A stretch of DNA of 64,000 nucleotides from Chondrosia reniformis (taxonomy: Eukaryota; Porifera; Demospongiae; Chondrillida; Chondrillidae): positions 8,370,001-8,434,000 of the forward strand of contig OX359190.1 in assembly GCA_947172415.1 (NCBI GenBank), read 5' to 3'. A model generated the notes under the pieces. The model worked only from the letters and a program-made list of their open reading frames with translations, did not search any database and was not told the DNA's origin. Position 1 is the stretch's first letter, and each line of letters begins with the position of its first letter. Shown here in pieces: positions 10,455 through 21,124 of the stretch. Position numbers and translations under genes: made by a program.

Positions 10455-11212
10455 ATATACTATATAAAGTGCAAGTTACAAAATACCATAGTAAATCAGT
10501 ACCTAATTGATAATGTTACGGTTAAACCTCATTCATTCTAAACTGTATAGTACTATTATAATAGTGGCATGGTAAATATAGAATGCAAAAACCCTCCTAG
10601 GAGCCATATAAATTGTGCCTTATAACAAATGTACAGTATTGCCTTAAATTACAGTAAATCTACAGTCTAGCACCTGGCCGATAAACCTCGTGTAATTAAG
10701 AAATGAATGAATAAATGAATTTCTCAGACAGCTGTATCTCCAATGCTGGAGGTATATATGTTTAATCCCTTACAACATTATACATATATAAAAGTGGTAA
10801 TACTACAATTAGGCAATAATATTAATTAATTTATAATATATGTAATTCATATGGCTGGACCTAGAAACAGAATGGGCATATAATATACGTATATGAACTT
10901 GTATCCTTATGTGTATCTATTCTAAACTGTATAATATACGTAGTGCTGTGGTACACCCTCCTAGGAGCCATGAATTGCACATTGTTTAGTCATTTACATA
11001 TAATTACAGTATATACAATGTCAACGTGGTAGATCTATAATTATAAATGTAAGATTGTCATATAGCCCTTGCTGATAATCATAATGTTATGTGTAAGACA
11101 TAGGTATTCATTTTACCCCTAACATTAAATTTAATATATGACCTACATTCCATTCATTTCATTATGTATCCTAAGTTAACATCTCATTCAACTTTTTGGT
11201 GCCAAAAAGGTG
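10455..11212. repeat. AT-rich spacer shared with 56150-56700
   Basis: 10710-11160 matches 56190-56650 closely (ctcagacagctgtatctcc landmark). No coding region or RNA gene recognised. It ends where FB2 is inserted into a sequence that is uninterrupted at 56700 and 37880. Confidence 0.5.
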
Positions 11213-12124
11213 TATCAGAGAGTACGGTAGTACTCTCTAAGTAGGAATGGCCGGAAAAAAAAATGGCCGCCCTATCCAATGCATTAGCAATCAACACCTC
11301 ATAAATCGCCAACGAAGCGATTTTCGGATATATTCGGTTATTTGCAGCGATTAATGCACGTTTTCCTAAATGCCAAAACATGTTTCGACGCTCTACATGC
11401 TCTATAGCGTTCAAAAAGCGGCTAACTAGGAATAGACCCACTTCCAAAATTCATTTTTTCTTCTTCTTCTTCTTCTTCTTTTATTGAATAGACTAGCGCT
11501 AATATGCGAACTTATGCGGGCACGTACTAGTTATAAATCGTCATAGATATTTCGGAACTAGGGAATACACAGCCCTAAATCTGAATGCGTTCTACAATAA
11601 GCATGTTAATTGTGAAGAGCGAAAATTGTGGTCTTCTCGGACGCCATTTTTTAATTAAGAGATCATGGTTTTAGGCATATTTCTCTTGTCTAAGACTTTC
11701 AAATCAATTTAAAACAAGTAATATTAAGAGGAAAAAAGGGGGAATACAAGTAAATAAAAAACATTTACAAAAATGATGTTAGAAGTAGTAATGGCAGTGT
11801 TCACTAATACATCTGCAAAAAGTATCAAAACAAGACACTGATTATACGATAAGGCTAATCATACAGAAGTTACATATATACTGAAATTTAAGTAACTTAA
11901 CCATACACTTCTGTGTTTGGGCGCACCATTCCTACTTAAGGTTAGTGCGCCCAAACACAGAAGTGTATGGTTAAGTTACTTAAATTTCAGTATATATGTA
12001 ACTTCTGTATGATTAGCCTTATCGTATAATCAGTGTCTTGTTTCGATACTTTTTGCAGATGTATTAGTGAACACTGCCATTACTACTTCTAACATCATTT
12101 TAGTAAATGTTTTTTATTTACTTT
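11213..12124. mobile_element. Foldback element FB2
   Basis: Starts with the terminal hairpin (tcagagagtacggtagtactctc), continues through a body with a TTC/GAA microsatellite (11459-11483), and ends in a giant hairpin at 11748-12123 with arms of about 180 bases and an 18-base loop around 11927-11944. It is the reverse complement of FB3. The flanks match uninterrupted paralogs (aaaggtgtat...atggtaatttactgaat at 56700-56740), so it is an insertion. A minus-strand open frame of 87 codons (11184-11447) is not preserved in FB3 and is not called a gene. Confidence 0.7.
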
Positions 12125-12260
12125 ATAATGGTAATTTACTGAATTGAAGGGTGCTATTGAAAACACAAGTATATCTCCAAACTTGGTGCTTGTACACCAT
12201 AGTAGGCTTATATATTTCTTTCATTTGGTTGGTATTGCTTAGTAAGTGATTCTTGTGTAG

Positions 12261-12363
12261 GTAAAAGCTAGAGCTGGTCAACAAACATACAGTGGAATTG
12301 TAGATTGTGCTAGGAAGATTTACAAGGCAGAAGGATTTAGGGCTTACTGGAAAGGAGCCCCAG
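12261..12363 (+). pseudogene. Aralar/citrin-type mitochondrial carrier exon (intact copy)
   Basis: A 103-base exon between a ttgtgtag acceptor and a CCAG|GTAACA donor, reading [20 protein letters not shown] then [14 protein letters not shown]. This is the third-repeat matrix segment of the calcium-binding aspartate/glutamate carriers (SLC25A12/13), where R-A-G-Q-x-x-Y-S-G and W-K-G-A are conserved. It splices in frame to the exon at 12801-12894. The rest of the carrier (EF-hands, other repeats) is absent from the window, so this is a captured exon pair, labelled pseudogene for lack of a complete gene. Other copies: 3562, 33955, 44688, 51217 and 56929. Confidence 0.65.
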
Positions 12364-12800
12364 GTAACAGCATGCAAGATCACATGCATATATCTAGTTG
12401 TAGATATAGATTCATCGTCCTACCTGTAATGGATTCCTCCAAGCTAAATTCACCCTCTAAGATTACTGTACATATATAGTATACTTGGCCACTTGTACCT
12501 TTTAATAGGTCAATTGAAATTAAGTTACACTTTAACATGACAGACTTCATCTGTAAAACATTTAATATACATGTATTTTTAAACTGTAAAATTTGTTTGA
12601 AGTAAGGAACCTATTTGCCTTATATGATACAATGTCCTATAATCTAGAGAACCACAATTAGAAAATCACTATGTAGACTCTCACGTATTCATTTTAGAAC
12701 CCCTGCACTTTAGTTCTCTATAGGCTTTTTACAGAGTAGGCATAGCATGTAGGAAAATGGTATATTACATTTTTCACTTGTATTCCTTTTTTGCATACAG

Positions 12801-12894
12801 TTAGAGTTTTCCGATCCTCTCCTCAATTTGGTGTTACTCTCTTAACTTATGAACTCCTTCAGAGAATGTTTCCTGTGGACTTTGGAGCCAAAAA
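12801..12894 (+). pseudogene. Aralar/citrin-type carrier exon, second of the pair
   Basis: A 94-base exon with acceptor gcatacag and donor GTATGT. Joined to the preceding exon it reads [20 protein letters not shown] and continues [14 protein letters not shown]. The string [20 protein letters not shown] is the hallmark of the last transmembrane helix of aralar/citrin. The reading frame crosses the splice correctly, so this pair still looks functional at sequence level. What follows the donor is a different repeat. Confidence 0.65.
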
Positions 12895-12984
12895 GTATGT
12901 TTTTAAATTGTTAATATGCGGCATGACAAATGAGTATGTACGCATGCTAGGGATTTCTTCTAACTGTGCCAAACGTATCTTTGA

Positions 12985-13100
12985 GATGGTTCATCAGTCA
13001 CTGAAGAAGACCCCTAGGGTCAAAACCTCCAAATCTTTAAAGAAATAACTGTGCCTCTAGACGTTCAAAAGTCTAAAAGATAAACCATCTCAAAGATAGT
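12985..13100 (+). repeat. Hammerhead-like repeat, degraded (GAAA to AAAA)
   Basis: Reads CTGAAGA, A, a 5-bp stem GACCC/GGGTC, then AAAAC where a hammerhead core needs GAAA. It is enclosed by an inverted repeat (ctttgagatggtt near 12980 against aaccatctcaaag near 13084-13096). Copies at 15540-15660 and 23815-23945. Confidence 0.4.
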
Positions 13101-14202
13101 TTGTATGTCTTTACCAAAAATGTGCAATTCTTTCTTTGATATACATCATTATATACGATACATAATTTCTTTCTGACTGTGTGCCACCAGGGGAAGTACT
13201 GCCAATTTGACTCCGATGACATCACCACAGAACCCTGATTTGATTGGTGGATTTAGCTTAGCTAAAGCAAGCTTTGCAGCAACAGAAAGACAATACAATT
13301 TGGTGTTTCCATCTCGACCAATATCAAGATATTAAATTAAATTATGTTTCCTATATTGTACCATTTAGGTTTTATAAACAGATTGTAGAATAATGCAAAC
13401 ACCTGTGATTTTACAATATTGTTATTATTTAATTTCAACCTGCTATAGACATTCAAATGATTGTGAGAGGCATACATGAAAATACTAAAGGGGAGTTAAA
13501 TGCACTGAGCTCATCATGAAAATACTTATTAAAATAATATGTTGGACCTATTTGTACATTGTGCTATTATTTGTGTAGTAGTGTAGGCATCATAAATGCA
13601 GGCCTTTGGAAAAAAAAATATTAAATGAAGAATATTCAAAGCTCAAGTGTATTTCTTACAACTTAAATTAAATGTCTATAAAATTTCCAAGTTGCGAATG
13701 CACATCACATATATATAATAACACTCGATACGTATATACTTGTTCCCAGACAGCATATTATATATGTTCATTTAATTTTCATGTGAGGTATATAAACTTA
13801 TTATGTATATGGGCTGTCATTATCTTGCCTAATGATCAGGTAACAGTCTTGTTCATTACTGCAATTATATACTAAACATATTTAACCAAGTTCTCCATAA
13901 TTCTTTACATGCATGTCATCATTTGAAATATGCTACACTTGCTAAAGGAGCTAGTGTATCTGATGCAGGTTTTTTGCTACTGCCTGGTTAATTATAATTG
14001 CTGGCAATTTAAATGTACATGTATTTACTGAAATTTCTAAAACATTGAATTATTTTGAATTCTTACAGAGCTGCATAACAATTGTACTACATAGTTATAG
14101 ACTATATGTTATCCTAAAGAATAGTTGACCTGCCTATTCTTGCTATACTAATGCTTAATCTGTGTTCCTACTATAATGCAGCATCTGTCTTATAAGAACT
14201 CT
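13101..14202. repeat. Repeat unit shared with 15660-16600 and 23945-24850, plus gene 2 3' flank
   Basis: 13170-13335 is a better-conserved, less AT-rich stretch (ccaccaggggaagtactgcc) kept in all three copies at similar quality; I cannot identify it. 14040-14202 is the standard 3' flank of the gene family. Confidence 0.5.
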
Positions 14203-14808
14203 TTATCTTGCCGACTCTAGTTCACATTCTATATTGTTAGTTTTGCATGTAGCTACAGCAATTTCGTTACCATCAGCTTTTTCAAGACATTCTTTCAACT
14301 CTTCATCACAATCTCTAGGTTCTTCAGGGGCTTGCTCCCTAAACGCCTCACAAAATGCTTTTCCTTCTTCCAGCAAGTCTGAGTAGGTTTCAATGTGTTC
14401 GTTGATCATACATAAGACACCTTCACTTTGGCATTCAGTAATGTCATTAAGAGGAATTTCTTCCTCCTCTTCTTCATTTTCATGTACACATTCTACAATG
14501 TCTTCAAAACAATCATGATCCCTTTTAAGTTCAGAGCTTCTCTTTTTGGCTCCCCCACAAAATACGGGCAAGCTGCATAACCTTTCAGAGTACTTGTACA
14601 TTTCATCTTCGGTGAAATATGCTAAGGAACATTCCAATAATTCCTTTTCACATTCTTCAACAGATTGACTTTCCTTACATTCTTCAAATTCATCATAGCA
14701 ATTAGCGCCCCTCTTCACGGTTACCTCTTCATGGTGATCAGTTACTGGAGCCCCATTAGTGATGACATTTGCTGCCAGTAGAGTAAGGAACAGGATCATT
14801 CCCTTCAT
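14203..14808 (-). CDS. Secreted acidic cysteine-rich repeat protein, gene 2
   Basis: 201 residues from MKGM with all 15 cysteines in the gene 1 positions. Differences cluster between cysteines: SVEEC for SLEEC, the block after the convertase-like site reads SSELKRDHDCFEDIVEC, and module two reads QSEGVLCMINEH. Dibasic sites follow VTVKR, GGAKKR and SELKR. It shares the IETYSDLLEEGK segment with gene 1, while most other members read IDTYPHLLEEGK, so genes 1 and 2 are probably nearest relatives in the C-terminal half. Single exon, TATA promoter directly upstream. Confidence 0.85.
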   Translation of the reverse strand: MKGMILFLTLLAANVITNGAPVTDHHEEVTVKRGANCYDEFEECKESQSVEECEKELLECSLAYFTEDEMYKYSERLCSLPVFCGGAKKRSSELKRDHDCFEDIVECVHENEEEEEEIPLNDITECQSEGVLCMINEHIETYSDLLEEGKAFCEAFREQAPEEPRDCDEELKECLEKADGNEIAVATCKTNNIECELESAR

Positions 14809-14885
14809 TTTTGTGCCTGTTATGAAGACCTATTGATTTTTACTGCGGTATAAAATGCCAAGTTTCAAATCTATACCAAGTTAAA

Positions 14886-15055
14886 CTCTTTTATAGGAAC
14901 TGTTTTTATATTGTATTATATAATTAGCTAGTACATATGTATTTAATCAGGCATCCTTATTATGTACAAAGTAGAGCTAAGCTCTTGTTAGTGATTATAT
15001 GGAAATTTCTAGGAAAGCGTGGGCAAATGAGGGGAGGAGTTAAGGCTTCATGGAG
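14886..15055 (-). promoter_or_regulatory. Promoter of gene 2
   Basis: TATA box 14886-14897, 78-89 bases before the start codon, the shortest spacing in the array owing to a shorter leader. The conserved block with cgtgggcaaatgagggg ends at 15055. Confidence 0.6.
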
Positions 15056-15357
15056 GATATACTATATATATATAGTGCAAGTTACAAAATACCATAGTAA
15101 CCTAATATGAATGAATAAATGAATTTCTCAGACAGCTGTATCTCCAATGCTGTCGGTATATAAGTCTAGGAATTCCACCCTTCATCAGTGATTCTGGGAG
15201 TATTTGACTTTTTCTTTATCTTGATCTTCTGTGAATCCTTGGCATGCATTTTAGAACCCCTGCACCTTAGTTCCCAATAAGCTTTTTCAGAGTAAGCATA
15301 GCATGTAGGAAAATGGTTTATTAGATTTTTCATTTGTATTCCTTTTTTTGCATACAG
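15056..15357. repeat. Spacer with partial repeats
   Basis: 15110-15160 repeats the ctcagacagctgtatctcc segment of 10725. 15180-15245 is an inverted degenerate copy of 4860-4925. No gene. Confidence 0.4.
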
Positions 15358-15451
15358 CTAGAGTTTTCCGATCCTCTCCTCAATTTGGTGTTACTCTCTT
15401 AACTTATGAACTCCTTCAGAGAATGTTTCCTGTGGACTTTGGAGCCAAAAA
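15358..15451 (+). pseudogene. Aralar-type carrier exon, copy without its partner
   Basis: Same 94-base exon as 12801-12894. Its first bases, CTAGAG, would give [11 protein letters not shown] after an upstream ...G, which is closer to the usual carrier sequence than the V found at 12801. The donor has decayed from GTATGT to GTATTT, and the preceding 103-base exon is missing. Confidence 0.6.
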
Positions 15452-17400
15452 GTATTTTTTTAAATTGTTAATATGCAGCATGACAAATGAGTATGTACGT
15501 ACGTGTATGTAAGGGATTTCTTCTAACTGTGCCAAACGTATCTTTGAGATGGTTCATCAGTCACTGAAGAAGACCCCTAGGGTCAAAACCTCCAAATCTT
15601 TAAGGAAATAACGGTGCCTCTAGACGTTCAAAAGTCTAAAAGATAAACCATCTCAATGATAATTTGTATGTCTTTACCAAAAATGTGCAATTCTTTCTTT
15701 GATATACATCATTATATATGATACATAATTTCTTTCTGACTGTGTGCCACCAGGGGAAGTACTGCCAATTTGACTCCGATGACATCACCACAGAACCCTG
15801 ATTTGATTGGTGGATTTAGCTTAGCTAAAGCAAGCTTTGCAGCAACAGAAAGACAATACAATTTGGTGTTTCCATCTCGACCAATATCAAGATATTAAAT
15901 TAAATTATGTTTCCTATATTGTACCATTTAGGTTTTATAAATAGATTGTAGAATAATGCAAACACCTGTGATTTTACAATATTGTTATTATTTAATTTCA
16001 ACCTGCTATAGACATTCAAATGATTGTGAGAGGCATACATGAAAATACTTGAAAAAAGGGGAGTTAAATGCACTGAGCTCATCATGAAAATACTTATTAA
16101 AATAATATGTTGGCCCTATTTGTACATTGTGCTATTATTTGTATAGTAGTGTAGGCATCATAAATGCAGACCTTTGAAAAAAAAAGAATATTCAAAGCTC
16201 AAGTTTGTAAAGTGTATTTCTTACAACTTCAAATTAAATGTCTATAAAATTTCCAAGTTGCGAATGCACATCGTGTATATATAATAGTACTCTATACGTA
16301 TATACTTGTTCCCAGACAGCATATATATTATGTTCATTTAATTTTCATGTGAGGTTATATAAACTTATTATGTACATGGGCTGTCATTATCTTGCCTAAT
16401 GATCAGGTATATAACAGTCTTGTTCATTATATAATTACTGCAATTATATAATTTATATACCAAACATATTTAACCAAGTTCTCCATAATTCTTTACATGC
16501 ATGTCATCATTTGAAATATGCTACACTTTCTGATGCAGGTTTTTTTGGCTATATACTGCCTGGTTAATTGCTGGCAATTTAAATGTACATGTATATAATT
16601 TTCCATTACATTGGCTATACATATATATGATAGCCTATTATAATAGCGGAGTTAGTGCAGAGAGGTATACGAGAGAGTAATTAAGTACATATAAAGTATA
16701 ATAAAGATACAGAATAAGCTGGTGCATGTGTTCTTATCATGATGTCCTAATGCATGCTTGGCTAAAGAGATTTCCTAATTGTGGTTCTGTGTTATATTAC
16801 ATCATTTTATGATTTGGCCAATATTTTAAGTTCCTTGCATCAAATCCTATATTTTGGATTCTGTAACAAATGTTAGGTAAATGCCTTAGCCTGTCTAGAG
16901 TAAACATACGTTCCTCAGTTGACCTAGGGTGGAGAAGGTGTATATATACATAGGTTATCCTGATTGGGACATTTCAAAAGTCACATACAGGAGGTCTCTC
17001 AAGTGGTGGAGTGTGGAGTGTTCTGTAGTGTAGCTAATTTTCTCTCAAGATAATTCATTATTGAATGTTGCTCTTGTGGCTTGAAGCGCCAGCCTTTCTA
17101 CAGTTAGAGGTGATAATTAAGGCACACAAAACACGTGAATATGTTTGATAACACATTAGTCACACCTCAACACCACAACAATTTGTCTTACTGGTTGGGT
17201 TGCTAATTAGCCATCGCATAAATCTCGGACCACTTGGAATTCTAATGGCGCAGTTTTGGTCTTACCATTTTACATGCATGATTCTGCTTCTTAATAGGTA
17301 TATATTATTATAAGTTCAAAATAAAATATCTTGTTGAGACATAATATAAGGGCCCACATACATGTTTATGTTCATGCAAGGAGATTTCTGCATGAGCTAT
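15452..17400. repeat. Segmental duplication SD-A, first copy, left part
   Basis: Matches 23790-25640 with an offset of about 8.1-8.3 kb. It includes a degraded hammerhead-like motif (15540-15660) and AT-rich DNA. 16650-17400 also matches 34740-35480. No gene seen. Confidence 0.55.
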
Positions 17401-17409
17401 ATTTAATTG

Positions 17410-17435
17410 CTGATGAAGGCCCTTTTGGGTTGAAA
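17410..17435 (+). ncRNA. Hammerhead-ribozyme-like core
   Basis: CTGATGA, one unpaired A, a 5-bp stem GGCCC/GGGTT with TTTT loop, then GAAA. These are the two conserved strands and stem II of a hammerhead core. The extra A after CTGATGA and the lack of a clear stem III in the following TA-rich DNA argue for a remnant. Same motif at 25657-25682 and 35494-35518; C-to-T variants near 8362, 42218 and 48759. Confidence 0.3.
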
Positions 17436-17636
17436 TATATATTTATAACTGAAGTTTTCTTATTTCTATATATGAATGCAATAACTATATACTCCATATC
17501 TTTTTATAAATGATGATAGATAGTCAAACCTAACTAAAACACATTCAATTTGTTATATTAATTGTTGATTTTTAAATTTTAATTGGTTTACATTGAATAG
17601 GGTGCACGTGGGCATTGTTTTTTTAGCCATCCCTAC

Positions 17637-17795
17637 TTTATAGAGGTCACTGAAGAAGACCCCCAGGGTCGAAACGTTTGGCAGAATGAAGAACCAAAAA
17701 ACTGTTTCTCTAGACGCTCCCAAAGTCAAAAGATACCCTTTCCAAAGATAAGTTCAATGAAGTTATATAGAAGAAATACTTATTCTTTATAGAGG
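17637..17795 (+). mobile_element. Small retroelement-like insertion with 10-bp target duplication
   Basis: The 139-base insert 17647-17785 is flanked by TTTATAGAGG at 17637-17646 and 17786-17795. Uninterrupted homologous sites exist near 55000 and 22685. The insert starts with CACTGAAGAAGACC, has a 5-bp stem (GACCC/GGGTC) and GAAAC, and ends in aaatacttattc. The ribozyme-like start and variable-length copies with a constant 3' part (56739-56802, 35743-35879) fit a 5'-truncating retroelement such as a Penelope-like element or SINE (inference). Confidence 0.5.
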
Positions 17796-18054
17796 GTACT
17801 ACTGTATATATATCAATGTGCATGGTGGTAAAAAATGAATGTAAAGCCACTTTGAATTGAATTCTATATAACCAACTGAAATTTCTAAAACATTGAATTA
17901 TTTTGAATTCTTACAGAGCTGCATAACAATTGTACTACATAGCTATAGACTATATGTTATCCTAAAGAATAGTTGACCTGCCTATTCTTGCTATACTAAT
18001 GCTTAATCTGTGTTCCTACTATAATGCAGCATCTGTCTTATATATAAGAACTCT

Positions 18055-18651
18055 TTATCTTGCTGACTCTAGTTCACATTCTATATTGTTAGTTTTGCAA
18101 GTAGCTACAGCAATTTCGTTGCCATCAGCTATTTCAAGACATTCTTCCAACTCTTCATCACAATCTCTAGGTTCTTCAGGGACTTGCTCCCAAAACAACT
18201 TACAAAATGCTTTTCCTTCTTCCAGCAAGTGTGGGTAGGTGTCAATGTGTTCGTCAATTACACATAAGCCAAGCTCACTTTCGCATTCAGTCATGTCAAC
18301 AAGAGGAATTTCTTCCTCCTCTTCATCATTTTCATGTTCACATTCTACAAAATCTTCATAACAGCTAGCATGCCTTTTAATTTCTGAGTGTCTCTTTTTG
18401 GCTCCCCCACAAAATGCTGGCAAGCTACAGAACCTTTCAGATAACTTGTATAATTCATCTTCGGTGAAATATGCTAAGGCACATTCAACTACTTCCTTTT
18501 CACATTCTTCAAGAGATTGACTTTCCTCACATTCTTCCATCAGTGCATAGCACGGCTTCACAGTTTCCCTTGCATGGTGATCAGTTGCTGGAGCCCCATT
18601 AGTGATGATATTTGCTCCCAGTAGAGTAAGGAACAGGATCATTCCCTTCAT
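18055..18651 (-). CDS. Secreted acidic cysteine-rich repeat protein, gene 3
   Basis: 198 residues. A subgroup form: the N-terminal dibasic site is absent (ETVKPCYALMEEC in place of VTLKRDANCLDQLQKC), so only the central AKKR and IKR sites could be cleaved. The linker is NDEEEEEIPLVDM. The region before the last module reads CKLFWEQVPEEPRDC, with Trp unlike most copies. An in-frame Met lies 20 codons upstream, but the TATA box at 18736-18747 is only 25 bases before it, so MKGM is preferred. Nearest relative is gene 5 in the duplicated segment. Confidence 0.85.
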   Translation of the reverse strand: MKGMILFLTLLGANIITNGAPATDHHARETVKPCYALMEECEESQSLEECEKEVVECALAYFTEDELYKLSERFCSLPAFCGGAKKRHSEIKRHASCYEDFVECEHENDEEEEEIPLVDMTECESELGLCVIDEHIDTYPHLLEEGKAFCKLFWEQVPEEPRDCDEELEECLEIADGNEIAVATCKTNNIECELESAR

Positions 18652-18735
18652 TTTTGTGACTGTTATGAAGATAAAATACCTATTGATTTTCACTGCAGTA
18701 TAAAATGCCAAGTTTCAAATCTATAACAAGTTAAA

Positions 18736-19000
18736 CTCTTTTATAGGAGAATATATTAACTGTTTTTATATTGTATTATTATAATTAGCTAGCTAGTATA
18801 TATTTGCATAGCCGAGCATCATTATTATGTACTAAGTAGAGGTAAGCTCTTGCTAGTGATTATACGGAAATTTTCTAGGAAAGCGTGGGCAAATGAGGGG
18901 AGGAGTTAAGGCTTCATGGAGGTAAGCTCTTGCTAGTGATTATACGGAAATTTTCTAGGAAAGCGTGGGCAAATGAGGGGAGGAGTTAAGGCTTCATGGA
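18736..19000 (-). promoter_or_regulatory. Promoter of gene 3 with duplicated upstream block
   Basis: TATA box 18736-18747. The conserved upstream block is present twice as an exact 80-base tandem repeat, 18841-18920 and 18921-19000, each copy containing gctcttgctagtgattata and cgtgggcaaatgagggg. Every other family promoter has one copy. Confidence 0.65.
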
Positions 19001-20215
19001 GGATATACTATATATAGTGCAAATTACAAAATACCATAGTAATCAGTACCTAATTGATAATATAAATAATTCATATGGTTGGACCTCATTCATTCAATCA
19101 TTCATTCATTTCATCATCTGTCTTAGTTAATACATCTCCTTCAATGTTTTGGTACCAAAAGGTGTGTATAATATTGTCGTGGTAATTTACTAAATTGAAG
19201 TAGAAGGGTGCTGTTGAAGGTGCTGAAAACACCAGTATCTTTGAATTTGGTGCTTGTGTATCTGCCTTGTCTTGGTAGTGTAACCTTGTAGGCATATATA
19301 AGTGGTAAAGGCTTATAATGCTAGCAGGTAGTTGAGCCATATATACGTACCTGGGTGGACGGTCTGGTAGCCCCTTGCAAGTGGTGATGGTTTGTAGCCC
19401 TGTATGTATATAATAAGCACTCTAATTCTAATAATAATATAATACCCCTATATTTAGCATGGCAGCTGTATGCCCCTGTAACATGTGACCAGTTTACTTT
19501 GACTGGAGTCCAGGAGATCATACATATTCATGTACATGGTGGTCTCTCTTAAAAGAGCCATAATTGGGTTTAGCTGTTTGACTCAGTGTATCAATTCAAG
19601 AAATCCCACCTGTTACATGTGTATTAACTGGTTTACGTACATATTATACGTATTACATATATATATAAAAATGCTAAGGGAGCTAATGTATCTGATGCAG
19701 GTTTTTTGCTACTGACTGGTTAACTGCTGGCAATTTATTTTACATGTATTTATCCATTAAATTGGCTATATATATTTAAAGGCCTTTTATAGAGGGGTCA
19801 GTGCAGAGAGGTATATTCTGTATATATGTATGTATGAGAGAGTATTTAAGTATATAAAGATACAGAATAAGCTGGTGTGTACTAAGACTTAATTATGTTT
19901 TCCCTCGATAATGATGTCCTAAATGCATGGCTAGTGATTCCTAATTGTGGTTCTGTGCATGGTTTATTACATCATTTTATGATTTGGCCAATATTTTAAG
20001 TTCTTTGTTTCAAATCCTATATTTTGGATTCTGTAACAAATGTTAGGTAAATGCCTTAGCCTGTCTAGAGTAAACATGTTTCTCAGTTGACCTAGGGTGG
20101 ATAGGTTATCCTGATTGGGACATTTCAAAAGTCACATACAGGAGGTCTCTCAAGTGGTGGAGTGCAGAGTGTTCTGTAGTGTAGCTAATTTTCTCTCAAG
20201 ATAATTCATTATTGA
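19001..20215. repeat. Repeat R2 copy and AT-rich flank, SD-A first copy
   Basis: 19110-19520 is R2. Its minus-strand 80-codon frame (19098-19340) is identical in the SD-A twin at 27191-27433 but frame-broken in the older copies, so identity reflects recent duplication and not constraint. The rest matches 27615-28340. No gene is claimed. Confidence 0.5.
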
Positions 20216-20519
20216 ATGCTGCTCTTGTGGCTGCTTAATTATATAAAGTTCTGCATGCGCCAGCCTTTCTACAGTTCTATCTGCCAAGAGGTGATAAGGC
20301 ACACAAACGTGAATATGCTATCTTTGGAAACAGTCATTTTTCGACTTTTAGGGCATCTAAAGACACAGTATTTCTTGCTTCTTCTTGAAGTCAATCTTTT
20401 TGACCTTAGCTCATATGTATTAAGGCCTGTCACAGGTCTTTGGGGCTGCTTCCTGTTAATGATTAAGTATATTGATTGTTTAGTGGTTAATTAGAATATG
20501 CTCAATAAAATGGCCATTA

Positions 20520-20926
20520 ATAGAAAGTTTTCTTTAAATGTACAAGGGAAGAAAAGTGTACAAAAATAAGGTGTTTTATGTAAATCATAAAATTATAACT
20601 GTGTTCCATGCACTTTTTTATTGTCTTTTTATGGACTGTAACTTCAGATGGTAACACAATTGGTAAAGAGCCATGCTCTTGTATGTGATTCCTTTCAAGG
20701 GTTTTAACTTGTTGTGACAATGAAAAGTAACACTTATAAATCACTTTAACCTGTGACCCAGTCAACAAGGTGTAATGTTGCTTAGTCATGTCTCCTTGCC
20801 AGTTGTTTTTGAGGAGACAACAGAGTTCATCATATCTTGTGAGTTCAGGATAGGTTCTAATTATTTCTGAGATTAATTTTGAGTGGGTAGATTTAGGAGT
20901 AGATTTAAGATTTGGTGTTATCACCT
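20520..20926 (-). other. Unrecognised exon-like open frame
   Basis: On the minus strand a good 3' splice site (cttattcttgcag) is followed by an open frame of about 135 codons starting GVITPNLKSTPKST-like and containing ELTRYDELCCLLKNNW and LLTGSQVKVIYKCYFSLSQQ. Codon use and low stop density look coding, and copies at 28656-28985 and 58060-58459 preserve most of the frame. I do not recognise the protein. It lies downstream of a hAT domain piece on the same strand, so it may be part of a dead transposon gene or another captured host exon. Confidence 0.4.
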
Positions 20927-21124
20927 CTGCAAGAATAAGGTGTAAATTTTAATTTTACATGTAAATCAATTCAGGCCTTTATAGAAGCTTCAATGACACA
21001 ATACATGATAACATGAAATGCACAATATTCTATACAACAATTTTCCTAGGCATATTCTAGTCCATATATGCCTCCTATTGTTTCTAAATCATTATCTGTT
21101 TTTGTGGTGATTTGATTGCAATTT

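Noticed and set aside
11184-11447. 87-codon minus-strand frame in FB2
   Set aside because: The frame is not preserved in FB3 and it runs through the terminal hairpin and out of the element.
18055-18238. Plus-strand open frames opposite the cysteine-rich genes (also at 36126, 42980, 43242, 46765, 49578, 53306, 55246, 55457)
   Set aside because: They are antisense shadows of the conserved minus-strand genes: Ser-rich translations follow from the complementary Glu codons, and there is no signal peptide or start context.
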